DNA of 50,974 bases from Lachnospiraceae bacterium (GCA_022769665.1 JALEIR010000031.1:1-50974), one strand, 5' to 3'; positions 1 to 9,599 are shown, numbered from the stretch's first letter. Translations and numbers: made by a program. Notes: generated by a model from the letters alone, not told the origin.

Positions 1-738
1 ATTTCGCCTTTCCTGGGAGGAATGTTTGTCAAGATATCCTTCCGGATGCAGATTGATGATCTGGTAGACAGCTCTATTATGCAGCTGTATCCGATAGAGT
101 TTGCACGCAAGCTGGTAGATACCTTTATCAATACCCAGATGGGCGGGAGCGGCTCGGATGCCGCAAAGCTGGCAGAGGATGTACAATCCATGGAAGCATC
201 GGCACCGGATTCCGGTCAGGCAGCGGGGCAGATGAACATGAATGCCATGGGAATGAATCCTCAGATGGGCATGAACGGCATGGGAATGAACCCTCAGATG
301 GGCATGAACGGCATGGGAATGAATCCCCAGATGGGCATGAACGGTATGGGAATGAATCCCCAGATGGGTATGCCGATGATGGGAATGAATCCCCAAATGG
401 GTATGCCGATGATGGGAATGACCCCCCAGATGGGTATGCCGAATGTCAATGTCCAGCCGGCGCAGTTCCAGAATTTTTCTGCAGATGGCAGGACGATGCC
501 CGGACAGGAAAATATCGGGCTGATTATGGATGTGCCCCTTGACGTTACGGTGGAGCTTGGAAGAACAACCAAGTCGATTTCGGAAATACTTAACTTTGCA
601 CCGGGTACGATTATTGAACTTGACCGTATCGCGGGTGAGCCCATAGATGTTCTGGTGAACGGTAAATTCGTTGCCAGAGGAGAAGTGGTTGTCATTGAAG
701 AAAGCTTTGGCGTAAGAGTAACAGAGATTATCAAGTAG
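1..738 (+). CDS. fliY: Flagellar motor switch protein FliY/FliN (5' end missing)
   Basis: This is the C-terminal part of a switch-complex protein of the flagellar C-ring. The reading frame is open from base 1, so the gene starts upstream of the window; the ATG at 22 is internal. The first ~45 residues ([12 protein letters not shown], then [16 protein letters not shown]) match the end of the CheC-like part of FliY. A Met/Asn/Gly/Pro-rich repeat linker follows at 232-441. The last ~75 residues form the SpoA/FliN domain ([40 protein letters not shown]). In Firmicutes FliY dephosphorylates CheY-P and forms part of the torque and switch ring at the inner face of the membrane. cheY starts 12 bases downstream in the same operon. 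It could be named fliN if the upstream CheC-like half proves degenerate; the missing 5' end prevents a decision. Confidence 0.9.
   Translation: MSPFLGGMFVKISFRMQIDDLVDSSIMQLYPIEFARKLVDTFINTQMGGSGSDAAKLAEDVQSMEASAPDSGQAAGQMNMNAMGMNPQMGMNGMGMNPQMGMNGMGMNPQMGMNGMGMNPQMGMPMMGMNPQMGMPMMGMTPQMGMPNVNVQPAQFQNFSADGRTMPGQENIGLIMDVPLDVTVELGRTTKSISEILNFAPGTIIELDRIAGEPIDVLVNGKFVARGEVVVIEESFGVRVTEIIK
232..441 (+). repeat. 33-bp in-frame tandem repeat inside fliY
   Basis: The coding sequence repeats an 11-residue unit, [11 protein letters not shown], about four times, followed by shorter variants ending in MGMPM. The unit is 33 bp, so copy number changes keep the frame. It links the CheC-like part to the FliN domain and is very rich in Met, Asn and Gly, which suggests a flexible spacer. 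FliY proteins usually carry a variable linker here; this composition is unusual. Confidence 0.85.
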
Positions 739-750
739 GAGGAAGATTTA

Positions 751-1113
751 ATGGCAAAGAATATTTTAGTATGTGATGACGCTGCGTTCATGAGGATGAT
801 GATTAAGGACATCCTAAGCAAGAACGGATACAATGTGGCGGGGGAAGCAGAAAATGGCTTAAAGGCTGTGGAAAAGTATAAGGAAGTATCTCCCGATTTG
901 GTACTGATGGATATCACCATGCCTGAGATGGATGGAATCCAGGCACTGAGAGAGATTAAGAAGGTGGATGCCGGAGCAAAGGTAATTATGTGCTCTGCAA
1001 TGGGACAACAGGCCATGGTTATTGAGTCTATTCAGGCAGGTGCGAAGGACTTCATTGTAAAGCCTTTCCAGGCAGAACGTGTTATTGAAGCAGTGAAGAA
1101 GGTTGTAGGCTGA
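751..1113 (+). CDS. cheY: Chemotaxis response regulator CheY
   Basis: A stand-alone receiver domain of 120 residues, the family's normal length. CheY-P, phosphorylated by CheA, binds the flagellar switch and changes rotation. The acidic pocket D9-D10, the phospho-acceptor D54 in LVLMDITMPEMDG, the switch residue S82 and K104 in IVKPF are all present. It lies between fliY and fliO, the common order in Clostridia and Bacilli. A GGAGGAAG ribosome binding site precedes the ATG at 751. Its stop codon overlaps the start of fliO by one base, suggesting coupled translation. Confidence 0.95.
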   Translation: MAKNILVCDDAAFMRMMIKDILSKNGYNVAGEAENGLKAVEKYKEVSPDLVLMDITMPEMDGIQALREIKKVDAGAKVIMCSAMGQQAMVIESIQAGAKDFIVKPFQAERVIEAVKKVVG

Positions 1114-1508
1114 TGATGGTCCTTTTGACAGGAAACACAGACAGCTATGCCCAGTTCATAACAGTATTGATCATATTTGTTCTGGTACTGGCAGTAACTG
1201 CACTGGTAACCAGATGGATTGCCAACTATCAGAAGGAGCAGAGCGTAAACGTTAATATTGAGGTTATCGAAACCACGCGTATATCCGGAAATAAGTATAT
1301 TCAGATTGTACGTCTGGGGGAAAAGTATGTGGCGATAGCGGTCTGTAAGGATACGGTTACCTTGCTGGGAGAAATATCAAAGGAGCAGCTCAGAGAGGAA
1401 AATCATGCCGGTGTTTTTCGATTCCGGGATATTTTGGAAAGAGCAGCTCAGAAAACAGAAGTGAAATCGGTTAAGGCAGAGGATAATCAGTCAGATGATG
1501 AAGTTTAA
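1113..1508 (+). CDS. fliO: Flagellar biosynthesis protein FliO (FliO/FliZ)
   Basis: A small single-pass membrane protein of 131 residues that helps assemble the FliP-FliQ-FliR core of the flagellar type III export gate. The membrane segment is at about residues 14-36. It is followed by a compact cytoplasmic domain with typical FliO patterns (VIETTRISGNKYIQIVRLG, KYVAIAVCKDTVTLLG). The assignment rests mainly on topology, length and position directly upstream of fliP, because FliO is poorly conserved. The start overlaps the cheY stop by one base, and the 3' end overlaps fliP by 14 bases. Confidence 0.85.
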   Translation: MMVLLTGNTDSYAQFITVLIIFVLVLAVTALVTRWIANYQKEQSVNVNIEVIETTRISGNKYIQIVRLGEKYVAIAVCKDTVTLLGEISKEQLREENHAGVFRFRDILERAAQKTEVKSVKAEDNQSDDEV

Positions 1509-2358
1509 GCCGAAGATAAAGCAAATATTGATAATAATATGCCTGCTGGTTACGGTAGGCATATTGTGTATTCAAAATTCCATAACAGTTTATGCAACCG
1601 AAGAACATCAGACGGGTGACAAAGAGGTCTCAACGATTATCAATCCTCCGGGCACTTACAATACTCCCGAGGATTTGTATCGGATGAACACGGCCAATAC
1701 GGTTACAATCACTTATAATGACGGTAACGGACAGGTAAACGGTGCCCTGAGAATATTCCTGATTCTCACATTGATTTCCCTGGCTCCTACCATCATTATC
1801 ATGATGACTTCGTTCACGCGAATTATCATTGTGCTGCATTTTACCCGTTCGGCCTTGAATACACAGACCGCACCGCCCAATCAGATACTGATTGGCTTGG
1901 CATTAATTCTGACCTTCTTTATTATGGAACCTACGATTGAGAAGATTAATACCGATGCAATCCGGCCCTTTGAGGCGGGGGAGATAACCCAGGAGGAAGC
2001 CTTTGAAGCGGGAATACAGCCCTTGCGTGAATTTATGTATCCTCAAACCCAGGTAAAGGATGTGCAGTTGTTTATGGATATTGCGGGTATTCAGTGGGAC
2101 GGGAAAAACGACTCCATACCGCTGTCAGTGTTGTTGCCCAGCTTTATGCTGAGTGAGCTGAGGATTGCATTCTGGATAGGTTTTCTGATTTACATACCGT
2201 TTATTGTAATTGATATGGTGGTGGCTTCCACCCTGATGAGTATGGGTATGATGATGCTGCCGCCGACTACGATTTCCATGCCCTTTAAGATTCTTTTGTT
2301 CGTTCTTGCCGACGGATGGGGGCTTCTTGTGGGTGAGCTTGTTAAGACGTTCTACTGA
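1495..2358 (+). CDS. fliP: Flagellar export gate protein FliP
   Basis: A core membrane subunit of the flagellar type III secretion channel, which forms a ring with FliR and FliQ. The 287-residue product has an N-terminal signal-peptide-like segment (residues ~9-34), then several membrane helices with the FliP hallmarks LISLAPTIIIMMTSFTRI, LNTQTAPPNQILIGLALIL, LPSFMLSELRIAFWIGF and LFVLADGW. It overlaps fliO by 14 bases. Two Met codons stand at the start (1495 and 1498); either could be used. Confidence 0.95.
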   Translation: MMKFKPKIKQILIIICLLVTVGILCIQNSITVYATEEHQTGDKEVSTIINPPGTYNTPEDLYRMNTANTVTITYNDGNGQVNGALRIFLILTLISLAPTIIIMMTSFTRIIIVLHFTRSALNTQTAPPNQILIGLALILTFFIMEPTIEKINTDAIRPFEAGEITQEEAFEAGIQPLREFMYPQTQVKDVQLFMDIAGIQWDGKNDSIPLSVLLPSFMLSELRIAFWIGFLIYIPFIVIDMVVASTLMSMGMMMLPPTTISMPFKILLFVLADGWGLLVGELVKTFY

Positions 2359-2384
2359 TGAAAGCGGAAAGGAAAGGTGGATAA

Positions 2385-2657
2385 ATGACAGTTGATGCTG
2401 TGGGTGATATTGCAAGGGAGGCACTGTATCTGATTATCAAGGTATCCCTGCCTGTCCTTTTGGTATCCCTGATTATCGGACTGATTATCAGTATATTTCA
2501 GACGGTTACATCAATACAGGAACAGACGTTGACCTTTGTGCCAAAAATTATCTGCGTGTTTCTTGCACTGATACTTTTCGGCCAGTGGATGATGAACAGT
2601 ATGGTAGAATTTATGGTTCGACTTTGGTCTTCCTTTTCTCTTTATGTGCATCAATAG
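2385..2657 (+). CDS. fliQ: Flagellar export gate protein FliQ
   Basis: A 90-residue protein with two membrane helices, the standard size for FliQ. The conserved stretches LIISIFQTVTSIQEQTL and FVPKI are present. FliQ wraps round the FliP-FliR core to close the export gate. An AAGGAAAGGTGG ribosome binding site precedes the ATG. It lies between fliP and fliR in the usual order. Confidence 0.96.
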   Translation: MTVDAVGDIAREALYLIIKVSLPVLLVSLIIGLIISIFQTVTSIQEQTLTFVPKIICVFLALILFGQWMMNSMVEFMVRLWSSFSLYVHQ

Positions 2658-2673
2658 TCGGGAATGACAGAAT

Positions 2674-3456
2674 ATGATTAATTATTCATTTTCCATCTAT
2701 GATTTGGAATATTTTCTGCTAATCTTCACCAGGGTTTCCTGCTTTGTTTTTCTTGCTCCGTTTTTCAGCATGAAGAATACGCCGGCGACTATCAGAGTAG
2801 GTATCAGCTTTTTTACGGCGATGCTTTTATATCAGTCGTTAACTCCGGCGAATATCGTTGAATTTGATTCTGTCCTGGAGTATGCAGTGATTGTGATGAA
2901 GGAGGCAATCGTAGGTCTTTTAATCGGTTTTGCCGCAAGTATCTGTATCTCTATTGTGAATTTTGCGGGCTCTATATCTGATATGGAAACCGGACTTTCC
3001 ATGGCTACTCTCATGGATCCGACTACACAGGAGAACACCAGCATAACCGGTGTGTTTTATCAGTATGTTCTGATGCTGATGATGATTGCCACGGGAATGT
3101 ACCGATATCTGTTCGGGGCACTTGCAGATACCTTTACACTGATTCCGGTAAACGGTGCAGTGTTTCGCGGAGATGCTCTGCTGACCTCAATGCTGGGCTT
3201 CTTGGGAGATTATGTTGTTATCGGTTTCCGGATTGTACTGCCCGTATTTTGTACGATGCTTCTGTTGAATACGGTTCTCGGCGTGTTGGCCAAGGTATCG
3301 CCGCAGATGAATATGTTTGCGGTGGGTATTCAGTTGAAGATATTGGTTGGACTGTCGGTTATTTTCATTACCGCCGGTATGTTGCCCGGGACAGCCGATT
3401 ATATTTTTGAAGAAATGAAACAAATGATTCAATCCTTTGTGGGAGCTCTACAATGA
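2674..3456 (+). CDS. fliR: Flagellar export gate protein FliR
   Basis: A 260-residue polytopic membrane protein, the usual FliR length. Together with FliP and FliQ it forms the export gate. Typical features are FLLIFTRVSCFVFLAPFF near the start, an early KEAIVGLLIGF helix, and a C-terminal LLLNTVLGVLAKVSPQMN. Its stop overlaps the start of flhB by four bases (ATGA), so the two are probably translationally coupled. Confidence 0.95.
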   Translation: MINYSFSIYDLEYFLLIFTRVSCFVFLAPFFSMKNTPATIRVGISFFTAMLLYQSLTPANIVEFDSVLEYAVIVMKEAIVGLLIGFAASICISIVNFAGSISDMETGLSMATLMDPTTQENTSITGVFYQYVLMLMMIATGMYRYLFGALADTFTLIPVNGAVFRGDALLTSMLGFLGDYVVIGFRIVLPVFCTMLLLNTVLGVLAKVSPQMNMFAVGIQLKILVGLSVIFITAGMLPGTADYIFEEMKQMIQSFVGALQ

Positions 3457-4562
3457 TTCGTTATAACCTGCAATTTTTTGCAAAGGAAGGTATGGGGGGC
3501 GAGAAGACAGAACCCGCTACCCAGAAAAAACTGGATGATGCCCGCAAGGAAGGGCAGGTGGCAAAAAGCCGTGAAATAGCAAACGGTCTCGGTCTTCTGG
3601 CATTGTTTGTATTGCTGAGGGTTTGGGTGGGCCATATGGGTATACAACTGTTGGAGGTTTTCCCCAGTGTTTACGACAGGATTCCGGCCATGGCAGATTA
3701 CTGGAACGGTCATTTGCCGGAGACCGATACAAAAGCCGTGTTTGTTCTGATGCTGGAAGAAATACTGATCATTATTGCGCCGGTATTGCTGATTGGCTTC
3801 GTGGTGGCATTTGTCAGTGATGTTGCCCAAGTGGGATGGAAGCCTACCGGGAAACCCCTTCAGCCGAAATTCAGTAAGCTGAATCCCCTGCAGGGATTTA
3901 AACGGATATTTTCCGTGAATGCAATTGTGGAGTTGATTAAGTCCCTTGCCAAAATCGGTTTGATTCTGTTGATATGTTATGGTTATTTGAAAGACAAATG
4001 GGTACTTTTACTGAACCTTTATGATATGTCGTTAATGCAGGGGATTGCATTGGCGGCGGAGATTATGACGGATTTGGGAATTCGGATTTCTGCGGTATAT
4101 ATGATTATCGCGCTGGCTGACCTCATTTACCAGAGAGTGAAGTTCAGCAACGATATGAAGATGACAAAGCAGGAAATTAAAGAAGAGTACAAACAGCAGG
4201 AAGGGGATCCGCAGATTAAGGGACAGATTCGACAGAAGATGAGAGAAGCATCAAGACGCCGTATGATGCAGAATCTGCCGCAGGCAGATGTAGTCATTAC
4301 CAACCCTACCCATTATGCGGTTGCCATCAAGTATGATCCGGAGGTGGCTGAAGCGCCTGTTGTGATTGCAAAGGGTGAGGACTATATGGCCGCCCGGATT
4401 AAGGAAGTTGCAAGAGAAAATAAGATAGAAATTGTAGAGAATAAGCCGCTTGCCCGTATGCTTTACGCGAATGTGGATATCGGACAGGCGATTCCGCCGG
4501 AGCTGTATCAGGCAGTGGCGGAGGTCCTTGCGTTTGTGTATCATTTGCAGGGAAAACTGTGA
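3453..4562 (+). CDS. flhB: Flagellar export switch protein FlhB
   Basis: FlhB sets the substrate order of the flagellar export apparatus, from rod/hook to filament. The 369-residue product has a cytoplasmic N-terminus (GEKTEPATQKKLDDARKEGQ), four membrane helices (about residues 45-230) and a C-terminal domain with the autocleavage site NPTH at residues 284-287; cleavage between Asn284 and Pro285 is known for the family. All key residues are intact. The ATG overlaps the fliR stop. Confidence 0.96.
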   Translation: MIRYNLQFFAKEGMGGEKTEPATQKKLDDARKEGQVAKSREIANGLGLLALFVLLRVWVGHMGIQLLEVFPSVYDRIPAMADYWNGHLPETDTKAVFVLMLEEILIIIAPVLLIGFVVAFVSDVAQVGWKPTGKPLQPKFSKLNPLQGFKRIFSVNAIVELIKSLAKIGLILLICYGYLKDKWVLLLNLYDMSLMQGIALAAEIMTDLGIRISAVYMIIALADLIYQRVKFSNDMKMTKQEIKEEYKQQEGDPQIKGQIRQKMREASRRRMMQNLPQADVVITNPTHYAVAIKYDPEVAEAPVVIAKGEDYMAARIKEVARENKIEIVENKPLARMLYANVDIGQAIPPELYQAVAEVLAFVYHLQGKL

Positions 4563-4643
4563 GGAATGGTTTTTGATTCTTTCGAAGTGTATATCGGGTT
4601 GAGTATATTGTAGAGTAATGAGGAGAGAAAGGAGGAAAGTAGT

Positions 4644-6689
4644 ATGAATGCAAGACTTGCAAGGACAGATGCTATGGTGGCAATTTATATTTTGGTTGCG
4701 TTTATTATGTTTATCGTACCATTGCCGTCATTTGTACTGGATCTTTTCATGGCGTTTAATATAGCCATGGCATTTACCATTCTGTTTGTGTGCATGTTTA
4801 CGAAGGAAGTCCTGGATTTATCTTACTTTCCCACAATCCTCCTGTTTACCACAATCTTCAGAATTGCCCTGAATGTCTCCTCCACCAGACTGATTTTGAC
4901 CACCGGCACCTCCGGAAACGTGGTAAAGACTTTCGGTGAGTTTGTGGGCGGCGGTGATTTGATTGTCGGTTCCATTATCTTTATCATCCTGATTCTGATT
5001 CAGTTTCTGGTAATCAACAAAGGTTCTGAGCGTGTGGCAGAGGTAACCGCAAGATTTACATTGGATGCAATGCCCGGAAAGCAGATGGCTATTGATGCCG
5101 ATTTGAATACAGGTGCCATTGATGATAAGGAAGCGAAGCTCAGACGTGATAAAATACAGCTGGAAGCAAACTTTTTCGGCTCCATGGACGGTGCCGTGAA
5201 ATACGTAAAAGGTGATGCCATAGCCGGACTTCTGCTGACGGTAATCAACCTGGTAGGCGGTATTGCCATGGGTATGCTGCGGGGAGGCAGCGATATCTCC
5301 ACAGCACTGGACAATTACGGTATTCTTACCATCGGTGACGGACTGGTCAGTCAGATTCCTTCGCTGTTGATTTCCCTTTCCACAGGTATTCTTGTCACCA
5401 AGGGCGGAAAAGAATCGGATTTCGGCCCGACTATGGTCAAACAGCTTTTCGGCGTTCCCAAGGTGATGTATCTGGTTGGAGGAACTCTTACATTTTTGGG
5501 TGTTGTTACAGATTTGAATACCATCCTTTTTGTGGGAATGGGACTTTTGTTCGTTGTGGGAGGAAGATTGATTGCCGCAAATCTGGAAACAGCCGGTATA
5601 GAGCAGGAGGTAGATACCGAGGAAGCTGCGGCGGAGGAAATACGTCAGCCCGAAAACGTTAACAGCCTGCTTCAGGTGGACCCCATCGAGTTGGAATTCG
5701 GCTACGGTATTATTCCACTGGCGGATGTCAACCAGGGTGGAGATTTGCTTGACCGGGTAGTAATGATACGAAGACAAATTGCTCTGGAACTTGGTACAGT
5801 AGTACCTATCATCCGGCTGCGTGATAACATTCAGTTGAATCCAAACCAGTATATTATAAAAATTAAGGGAATTCAGGTCAGCGAGGGAGAAATTCTCTTT
5901 GACCATTATATGGCTATGAACCCCGGATATGTTGAGGAAGAAATTACGGGCATACCCACTTTTGAACCTTCCTTTCATCTGCCGGCCATCTGGATTACGG
6001 AAGGGCAGAGAGAACGTGCGGAAAGCCTCGGCTATACGGTCGTGGACCCGCCTTCCATTATTGCAACTCATCTGACGGAGATTATCAGGCAGTACATATC
6101 CGAACTTTTGACCCGCCAGGATGTGCAGAACCTGGTGAACAACCTGAAAGAGACCAATCCTTCCCTTGTGGAGGAACTTGTGCCGAAGCAGTTGGGAATC
6201 GGCGAGATACAGAAGGTATTGCAGAATCTGCTGAAGGAAGGTATCTCCATACGGGATTTACTGACGATTATGGAAACTTTGGCGGACTATGCACCGACCA
6301 CGAGAGATACGGATATTCTTACGGAATATGTACGGCAAAGTTTAAAACGTGCCATATCCACCAAGTATTTTCCGGCGCATGAAACGACCAGTGTGGTTAC
6401 GTTGGATCCCAAGGTGGAGCAGGAAATTATGGCAAGTGTGAAGCAGACAGAGACAGGCGCATTTTTGAATCTTGATCCTGCCAGATCCAGGGCGATTATC
6501 AATTCTGTGGGGAAGGAAGTGCAAAAGCTGGAGAATCTGGGAAAAAGTCCCATTATCATTACTTCTCCCATAGTCCGAATGTATTTTAAGCGCTTGACGG
6601 AGGATTATTATAAGGATTTGGTTGTTGTATCGTATAACGAAGTGGAATCTAATGTAGAATTACAGTCTGTTGGGATGGTGACGGCATAA
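4644..6689 (+). CDS. flhA: Flagellar export protein FlhA
   Basis: The largest membrane subunit of the flagellar type III export apparatus; it uses the proton-motive force and docks chaperone-substrate complexes. The 681-residue product has about eight membrane helices in residues 10-310, with the FHIPEP family signature at ARFTLDAMPGKQMAIDADLN, and a long cytoplasmic domain from about residue 340. Length and motifs are normal. An AAGGAGG ribosome binding site lies upstream. The 81-base gap after flhB is the largest in this part of the operon; I see no convincing promoter in it. The stop overlaps flhF by one base. Confidence 0.97.
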   Translation: MNARLARTDAMVAIYILVAFIMFIVPLPSFVLDLFMAFNIAMAFTILFVCMFTKEVLDLSYFPTILLFTTIFRIALNVSSTRLILTTGTSGNVVKTFGEFVGGGDLIVGSIIFIILILIQFLVINKGSERVAEVTARFTLDAMPGKQMAIDADLNTGAIDDKEAKLRRDKIQLEANFFGSMDGAVKYVKGDAIAGLLLTVINLVGGIAMGMLRGGSDISTALDNYGILTIGDGLVSQIPSLLISLSTGILVTKGGKESDFGPTMVKQLFGVPKVMYLVGGTLTFLGVVTDLNTILFVGMGLLFVVGGRLIAANLETAGIEQEVDTEEAAAEEIRQPENVNSLLQVDPIELEFGYGIIPLADVNQGGDLLDRVVMIRRQIALELGTVVPIIRLRDNIQLNPNQYIIKIKGIQVSEGEILFDHYMAMNPGYVEEEITGIPTFEPSFHLPAIWITEGQRERAESLGYTVVDPPSIIATHLTEIIRQYISELLTRQDVQNLVNNLKETNPSLVEELVPKQLGIGEIQKVLQNLLKEGISIRDLLTIMETLADYAPTTRDTDILTEYVRQSLKRAISTKYFPAHETTSVVTLDPKVEQEIMASVKQTETGAFLNLDPARSRAIINSVGKEVQKLENLGKSPIIITSPIVRMYFKRLTEDYYKDLVVVSYNEVESNVELQSVGMVTA

Positions 6690-7939
6690 TGATAATCAAA
6701 AAGTTTGTTGGAAAAACAGAAGAAGAGGCGCAGGAAGCGGCAAAAAAAGAGCTGGGCAGCGGCATTGTTATCATGAATGTCCGGAATGCCAAAAAGAAGG
6801 GGCTTGCCGGATTTTTCGGTTCCAGACAGGTGGAAGTTACCGTTGCACTGGAGGAGGAAAGTGATTCTCTGAGGACGGTTCGAAGGGAGAGTCCCAAAAA
6901 CGAAAATACTGTTGCAAAAAAAGCAGAGCAGGAAAAGGAAACCGCCCAGAATGTGGTGAGTGTTATGAGTGAGAGCTCTCAGAATATCGAGAAGAAGCTT
7001 GACAGCCTGCAGACACTTCTGGTTAACCGTTTTGGCCGGGAGGAACAGATAAAAAGCGAACAGTCCCAGCCGGAATCGGTATCTGTTCAGAACGGAGAAG
7101 AAAAAAAGAGTAAAGAAGAGGATGAGGGAAACAAGGAACAGGAAAAGTTTATCCGCCTCCTCTACAATACCATGCTGGAGAATGAGGTTGACGAAAAATA
7201 TGCCAACCAGATTATTGACGATGCTGAAAAAAACAGAAAACCCAATCTTCCCTTTGACTATATTCTGGCTAATGTGTATCAGAAAATGATTTTAAAATTC
7301 GGAAAAGCAGAGGGAATTATTCCTGCACAAAACGGTCCTAAGATTCTTTTGTTTATGGGGCCTACAGGAGTCGGTAAAACAACAACCATTGCCAAAATCG
7401 CCAGTCACTATGCAATGGAGGAAAAGAAAAAAATTGTACTTCTGACAGCGGACACCTACCGCATTGCTGCGGCAGAACAGCTGAGAACCTATGCGAATAT
7501 TCTTGAAGTTCCTTTTCGAGTGATTTACACGGAGGAAGAATTGAAGACTGCAGTTTCCGATTTTGGAGACTATGATTATATCTTTATTGATACGGCGGGG
7601 CATTCCCATCAAAATGAAGAATTGCTCGAAAAGATGAGACAGCTGATAAAAACGGCAGGGGAAGCCGGAGAATATCAGACCTTTCTGGTCCTGTCGGCAA
7701 CTACAAAATACAGGGATTTGCAGAAAATTGCTTCCAGCTACAAGGAGATATCAGATTATCAACTGATATTTACCAAGCTGGATGAGACGGCAACTCTCGG
7801 GTGTCTGATGAATCTGAGATTATATACGGAAACTCCCATTGCCTATGTGACCTGCGGACAGAATGTGCCGGATGACATTGAACAGTTTAATCCGCAGAAG
7901 ACAGTGAAACAGCTTCTCAGTACAGGACATAGGACGTGA
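6689..7939 (+). CDS. flhF: Flagellar biosynthesis GTPase FlhF
   Basis: An SRP-type GTPase that helps set the place and number of flagella. The 416-residue product has an N-terminal basic segment, a charged Glu/Lys/Gln-rich middle (about residues 60-155) and a C-terminal NG domain. G-motifs are visible: GPTGVGKTTT at about residue 223, ADTYRIAAAEQL, DTAGHSHQN and TKLDET. The G3 motif reads DTAGHS where many family members have DTAGRS. It is coupled to fliF-group export genes upstream and to flhG downstream, as in most polar or peritrichous Firmicutes. Confidence 0.95.
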   Translation: MIIKKFVGKTEEEAQEAAKKELGSGIVIMNVRNAKKKGLAGFFGSRQVEVTVALEEESDSLRTVRRESPKNENTVAKKAEQEKETAQNVVSVMSESSQNIEKKLDSLQTLLVNRFGREEQIKSEQSQPESVSVQNGEEKKSKEEDEGNKEQEKFIRLLYNTMLENEVDEKYANQIIDDAEKNRKPNLPFDYILANVYQKMILKFGKAEGIIPAQNGPKILLFMGPTGVGKTTTIAKIASHYAMEEKKKIVLLTADTYRIAAAEQLRTYANILEVPFRVIYTEEELKTAVSDFGDYDYIFIDTAGHSHQNEELLEKMRQLIKTAGEAGEYQTFLVLSATTKYRDLQKIASSYKEISDYQLIFTKLDETATLGCLMNLRLYTETPIAYVTCGQNVPDDIEQFNPQKTVKQLLSTGHRT

Positions 7940-7956
7940 GGAAAGGAGAGGACGAT

Positions 7957-8829
7957 ATGGACCAGGCGGAACAACTGAGAATTATTAAGGCAAGCAGGCA
8001 ATCTAGGCCCTTGGCCCGTGTCATAACCGTAACCAGCGGAAAGGGCGGCGTGGGGAAATCAAACACCTCCATTAATCTGGCGATTCAGTTCCGAAAGATG
8101 GGAAAGAAGGTAATTATCCTGGATGCCGATTTCGGACTTGCCAACATAGAAATCATGTTTGGAGCGGTACCGAAGCATAATCTTTGTGACCTGATTTATC
8201 AGGGCAAAAATATCAGGGAGATTATCACATGGGGACCTATGGAGGTTGGATTTATCTCCGGAGGAAGCGGAATTGCGGGAATGACAAATCTGAGCCGTGA
8301 TTATCTGATGTACATCATTCAGAATCTGGCCCAGCTTGATGCCATTGCGGATATTATCATTGTGGATACGGGAGCGGGAATATCTGATGCAGTATTGGAA
8401 TTCCTGGTGGCAAGCGGAGAAATTTTGCTGGTGACGACGCCGGAGCCCACATCCATTACAGATTCCTACTCTCTGCTGAAGGCACTGTACAGACATCCCC
8501 GCTTTCAGGAAGAAGCGACAAAAGTGAAGATGATTGCAAACAGGGTGGAGAAGGAAGCGGAAGGACAGATTTTGTTTAATAAGCTGAATGCCGTGGTAAC
8601 CAGGTATTTGAAAATTCCCATGACTTACCTGGGCAGTGTTCCCGAGGATGTGCAGTTATCCAGGGCAGTGATGCAGCAGGTACCCGTTTCTTTACAGAAT
8701 CCGGGAGCAAAATCATCGGTAGCTTATGAAAAAATTGCAAAAAAACTCTTGGGAAAAGAAGAGGAAGAACGGCAGCCGAAGAGAGGTATGGCAGCTTTCT
8801 TCTCCCATATTGTGAACGGGAAAAAATAA
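7957..8829 (+). CDS. flhG: MinD-like ATPase FlhG (FleN/YlxH), flagellar number regulator
   Basis: A ParA/MinD-family ATPase that works with FlhF to control flagellar number and C-ring assembly. The deviant Walker A motif TSGKGGVGKSNTS, the ILDADFGLAN stretch and IIVDTGAGISDAVL are present, and a C-terminal basic amphipathic segment may bind membrane. I chose the ATG at 7957 because an AAGGAGAGG site stands at the right distance (7941-7951). An in-frame GTG at 7936 would add seven residues and overlap flhF by four bases but lacks a good site. From 7957 the product is 290 residues. Confidence 0.93.
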   Translation: MDQAEQLRIIKASRQSRPLARVITVTSGKGGVGKSNTSINLAIQFRKMGKKVIILDADFGLANIEIMFGAVPKHNLCDLIYQGKNIREIITWGPMEVGFISGGSGIAGMTNLSRDYLMYIIQNLAQLDAIADIIIVDTGAGISDAVLEFLVASGEILLVTTPEPTSITDSYSLLKALYRHPRFQEEATKVKMIANRVEKEAEGQILFNKLNAVVTRYLKIPMTYLGSVPEDVQLSRAVMQQVPVSLQNPGAKSSVAYEKIAKKLLGKEEEERQPKRGMAAFFSHIVNGKK

Positions 8830-8856
8830 CGTAAGATGTAGGGCAGGTGAGTTAAT

Positions 8857-9597
8857 ATGATTTCAAAATTTATTAAAGTCGGAGACAAAATTGAGCTGCA
8901 GGCTGTCGACAGGGCAACGGAAGGCAAATCAGCAGAAGTATTACCGGGCAGAGTGGATAAAGTTTACAACAGCTCGGTGCAGGAAATCTTATCGGAGGAT
9001 ACCTTGGAAATTACCATGCCCATGGAAAAGACAAAGCTGATATTGCTTCCGGTATACAGTGAATATGACCTGGTCTTTTTCACGGATGCCGGGCTTTATC
9101 AGTGTTTTGCCAGAATTATTGACAGATACAAGAGTAATAACGTCTATATCCTGGTGGTAGAACTGACCAGTAATCTGAGAAAGTATCAAAGACGTGAGTT
9201 TTACCGTTTCAGTTGTGCATTGGAAATGTGCGCAAGAAATCTGGAGGAAGAAGAAATACAGGCAATTGAGAGCAAAACCCCTTATGTCCTGACTCCGGGA
9301 CTGCCTTTAAAGCAAAGTATCATTGTTGATATCAGCGGAGGCGGGTTGCGTTTCATCTCCGCCCAGAAATATGACCCCGACAGCCTTCTTTACATCAGTT
9401 ATCATCTTTTAAAAGGCGGAGAGAGAAAGAAATATGAAGTGATCGGAAAAGTGTTGAGTGTACGGGAGCTGGAAAATCGTCCGGGGAGCTGGGAGCATCG
9501 TGTACAGTATTATGACATGGACAGTAATACACGAGAAGAAATAATCAAATATATTTTTGAGGAAGAAAGAAAAAGTCGAAGAAAAGAGAGGTCATAA
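8857..9597 (+). CDS. YcgR-like flagellar brake protein with PilZ domain
   Basis: A cytoplasmic c-di-GMP receptor of 246 residues. The N-terminal half (about 1-105) resembles the YcgR-N/PilZN beta domain. The C-terminal PilZ domain has both ligand motifs: RxxxR at R113-R117 (QRREFYR) and DxSxxG at D158-G163. YcgR-type proteins slow the motor when c-di-GMP is high. Its place in the fla/che operon and the EAL protein encoded at 21018 fit such control. An AGGTGAG site precedes the ATG. The name ypfA/ycgR is used for homologues; I leave the symbol empty because the exact target is not shown. Confidence 0.9.
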   Translation: MISKFIKVGDKIELQAVDRATEGKSAEVLPGRVDKVYNSSVQEILSEDTLEITMPMEKTKLILLPVYSEYDLVFFTDAGLYQCFARIIDRYKSNNVYILVVELTSNLRKYQRREFYRFSCALEMCARNLEEEEIQAIESKTPYVLTPGLPLKQSIIVDISGGGLRFISAQKYDPDSLLYISYHLLKGGERKKYEVIGKVLSVRELENRPGSWEHRVQYYDMDSNTREEIIKYIFEEERKSRRKERS

Positions 9598-9599
9598 CA

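Noticed and set aside
4818..6071. Long open frame (417 codons) on the minus strand inside flhA
   Set aside because: It is antisense to a highly conserved gene, its product is Cys/His/Asn-rich without motifs, and it has no ribosome binding site. It is a codon-bias shadow.
7936..7956. GTG 7936 as the start of flhG
   Set aside because: The ATG at 7957 has a well-spaced AAGGAGAGG site, while the GTG has none; the extra seven residues are not conserved in style.
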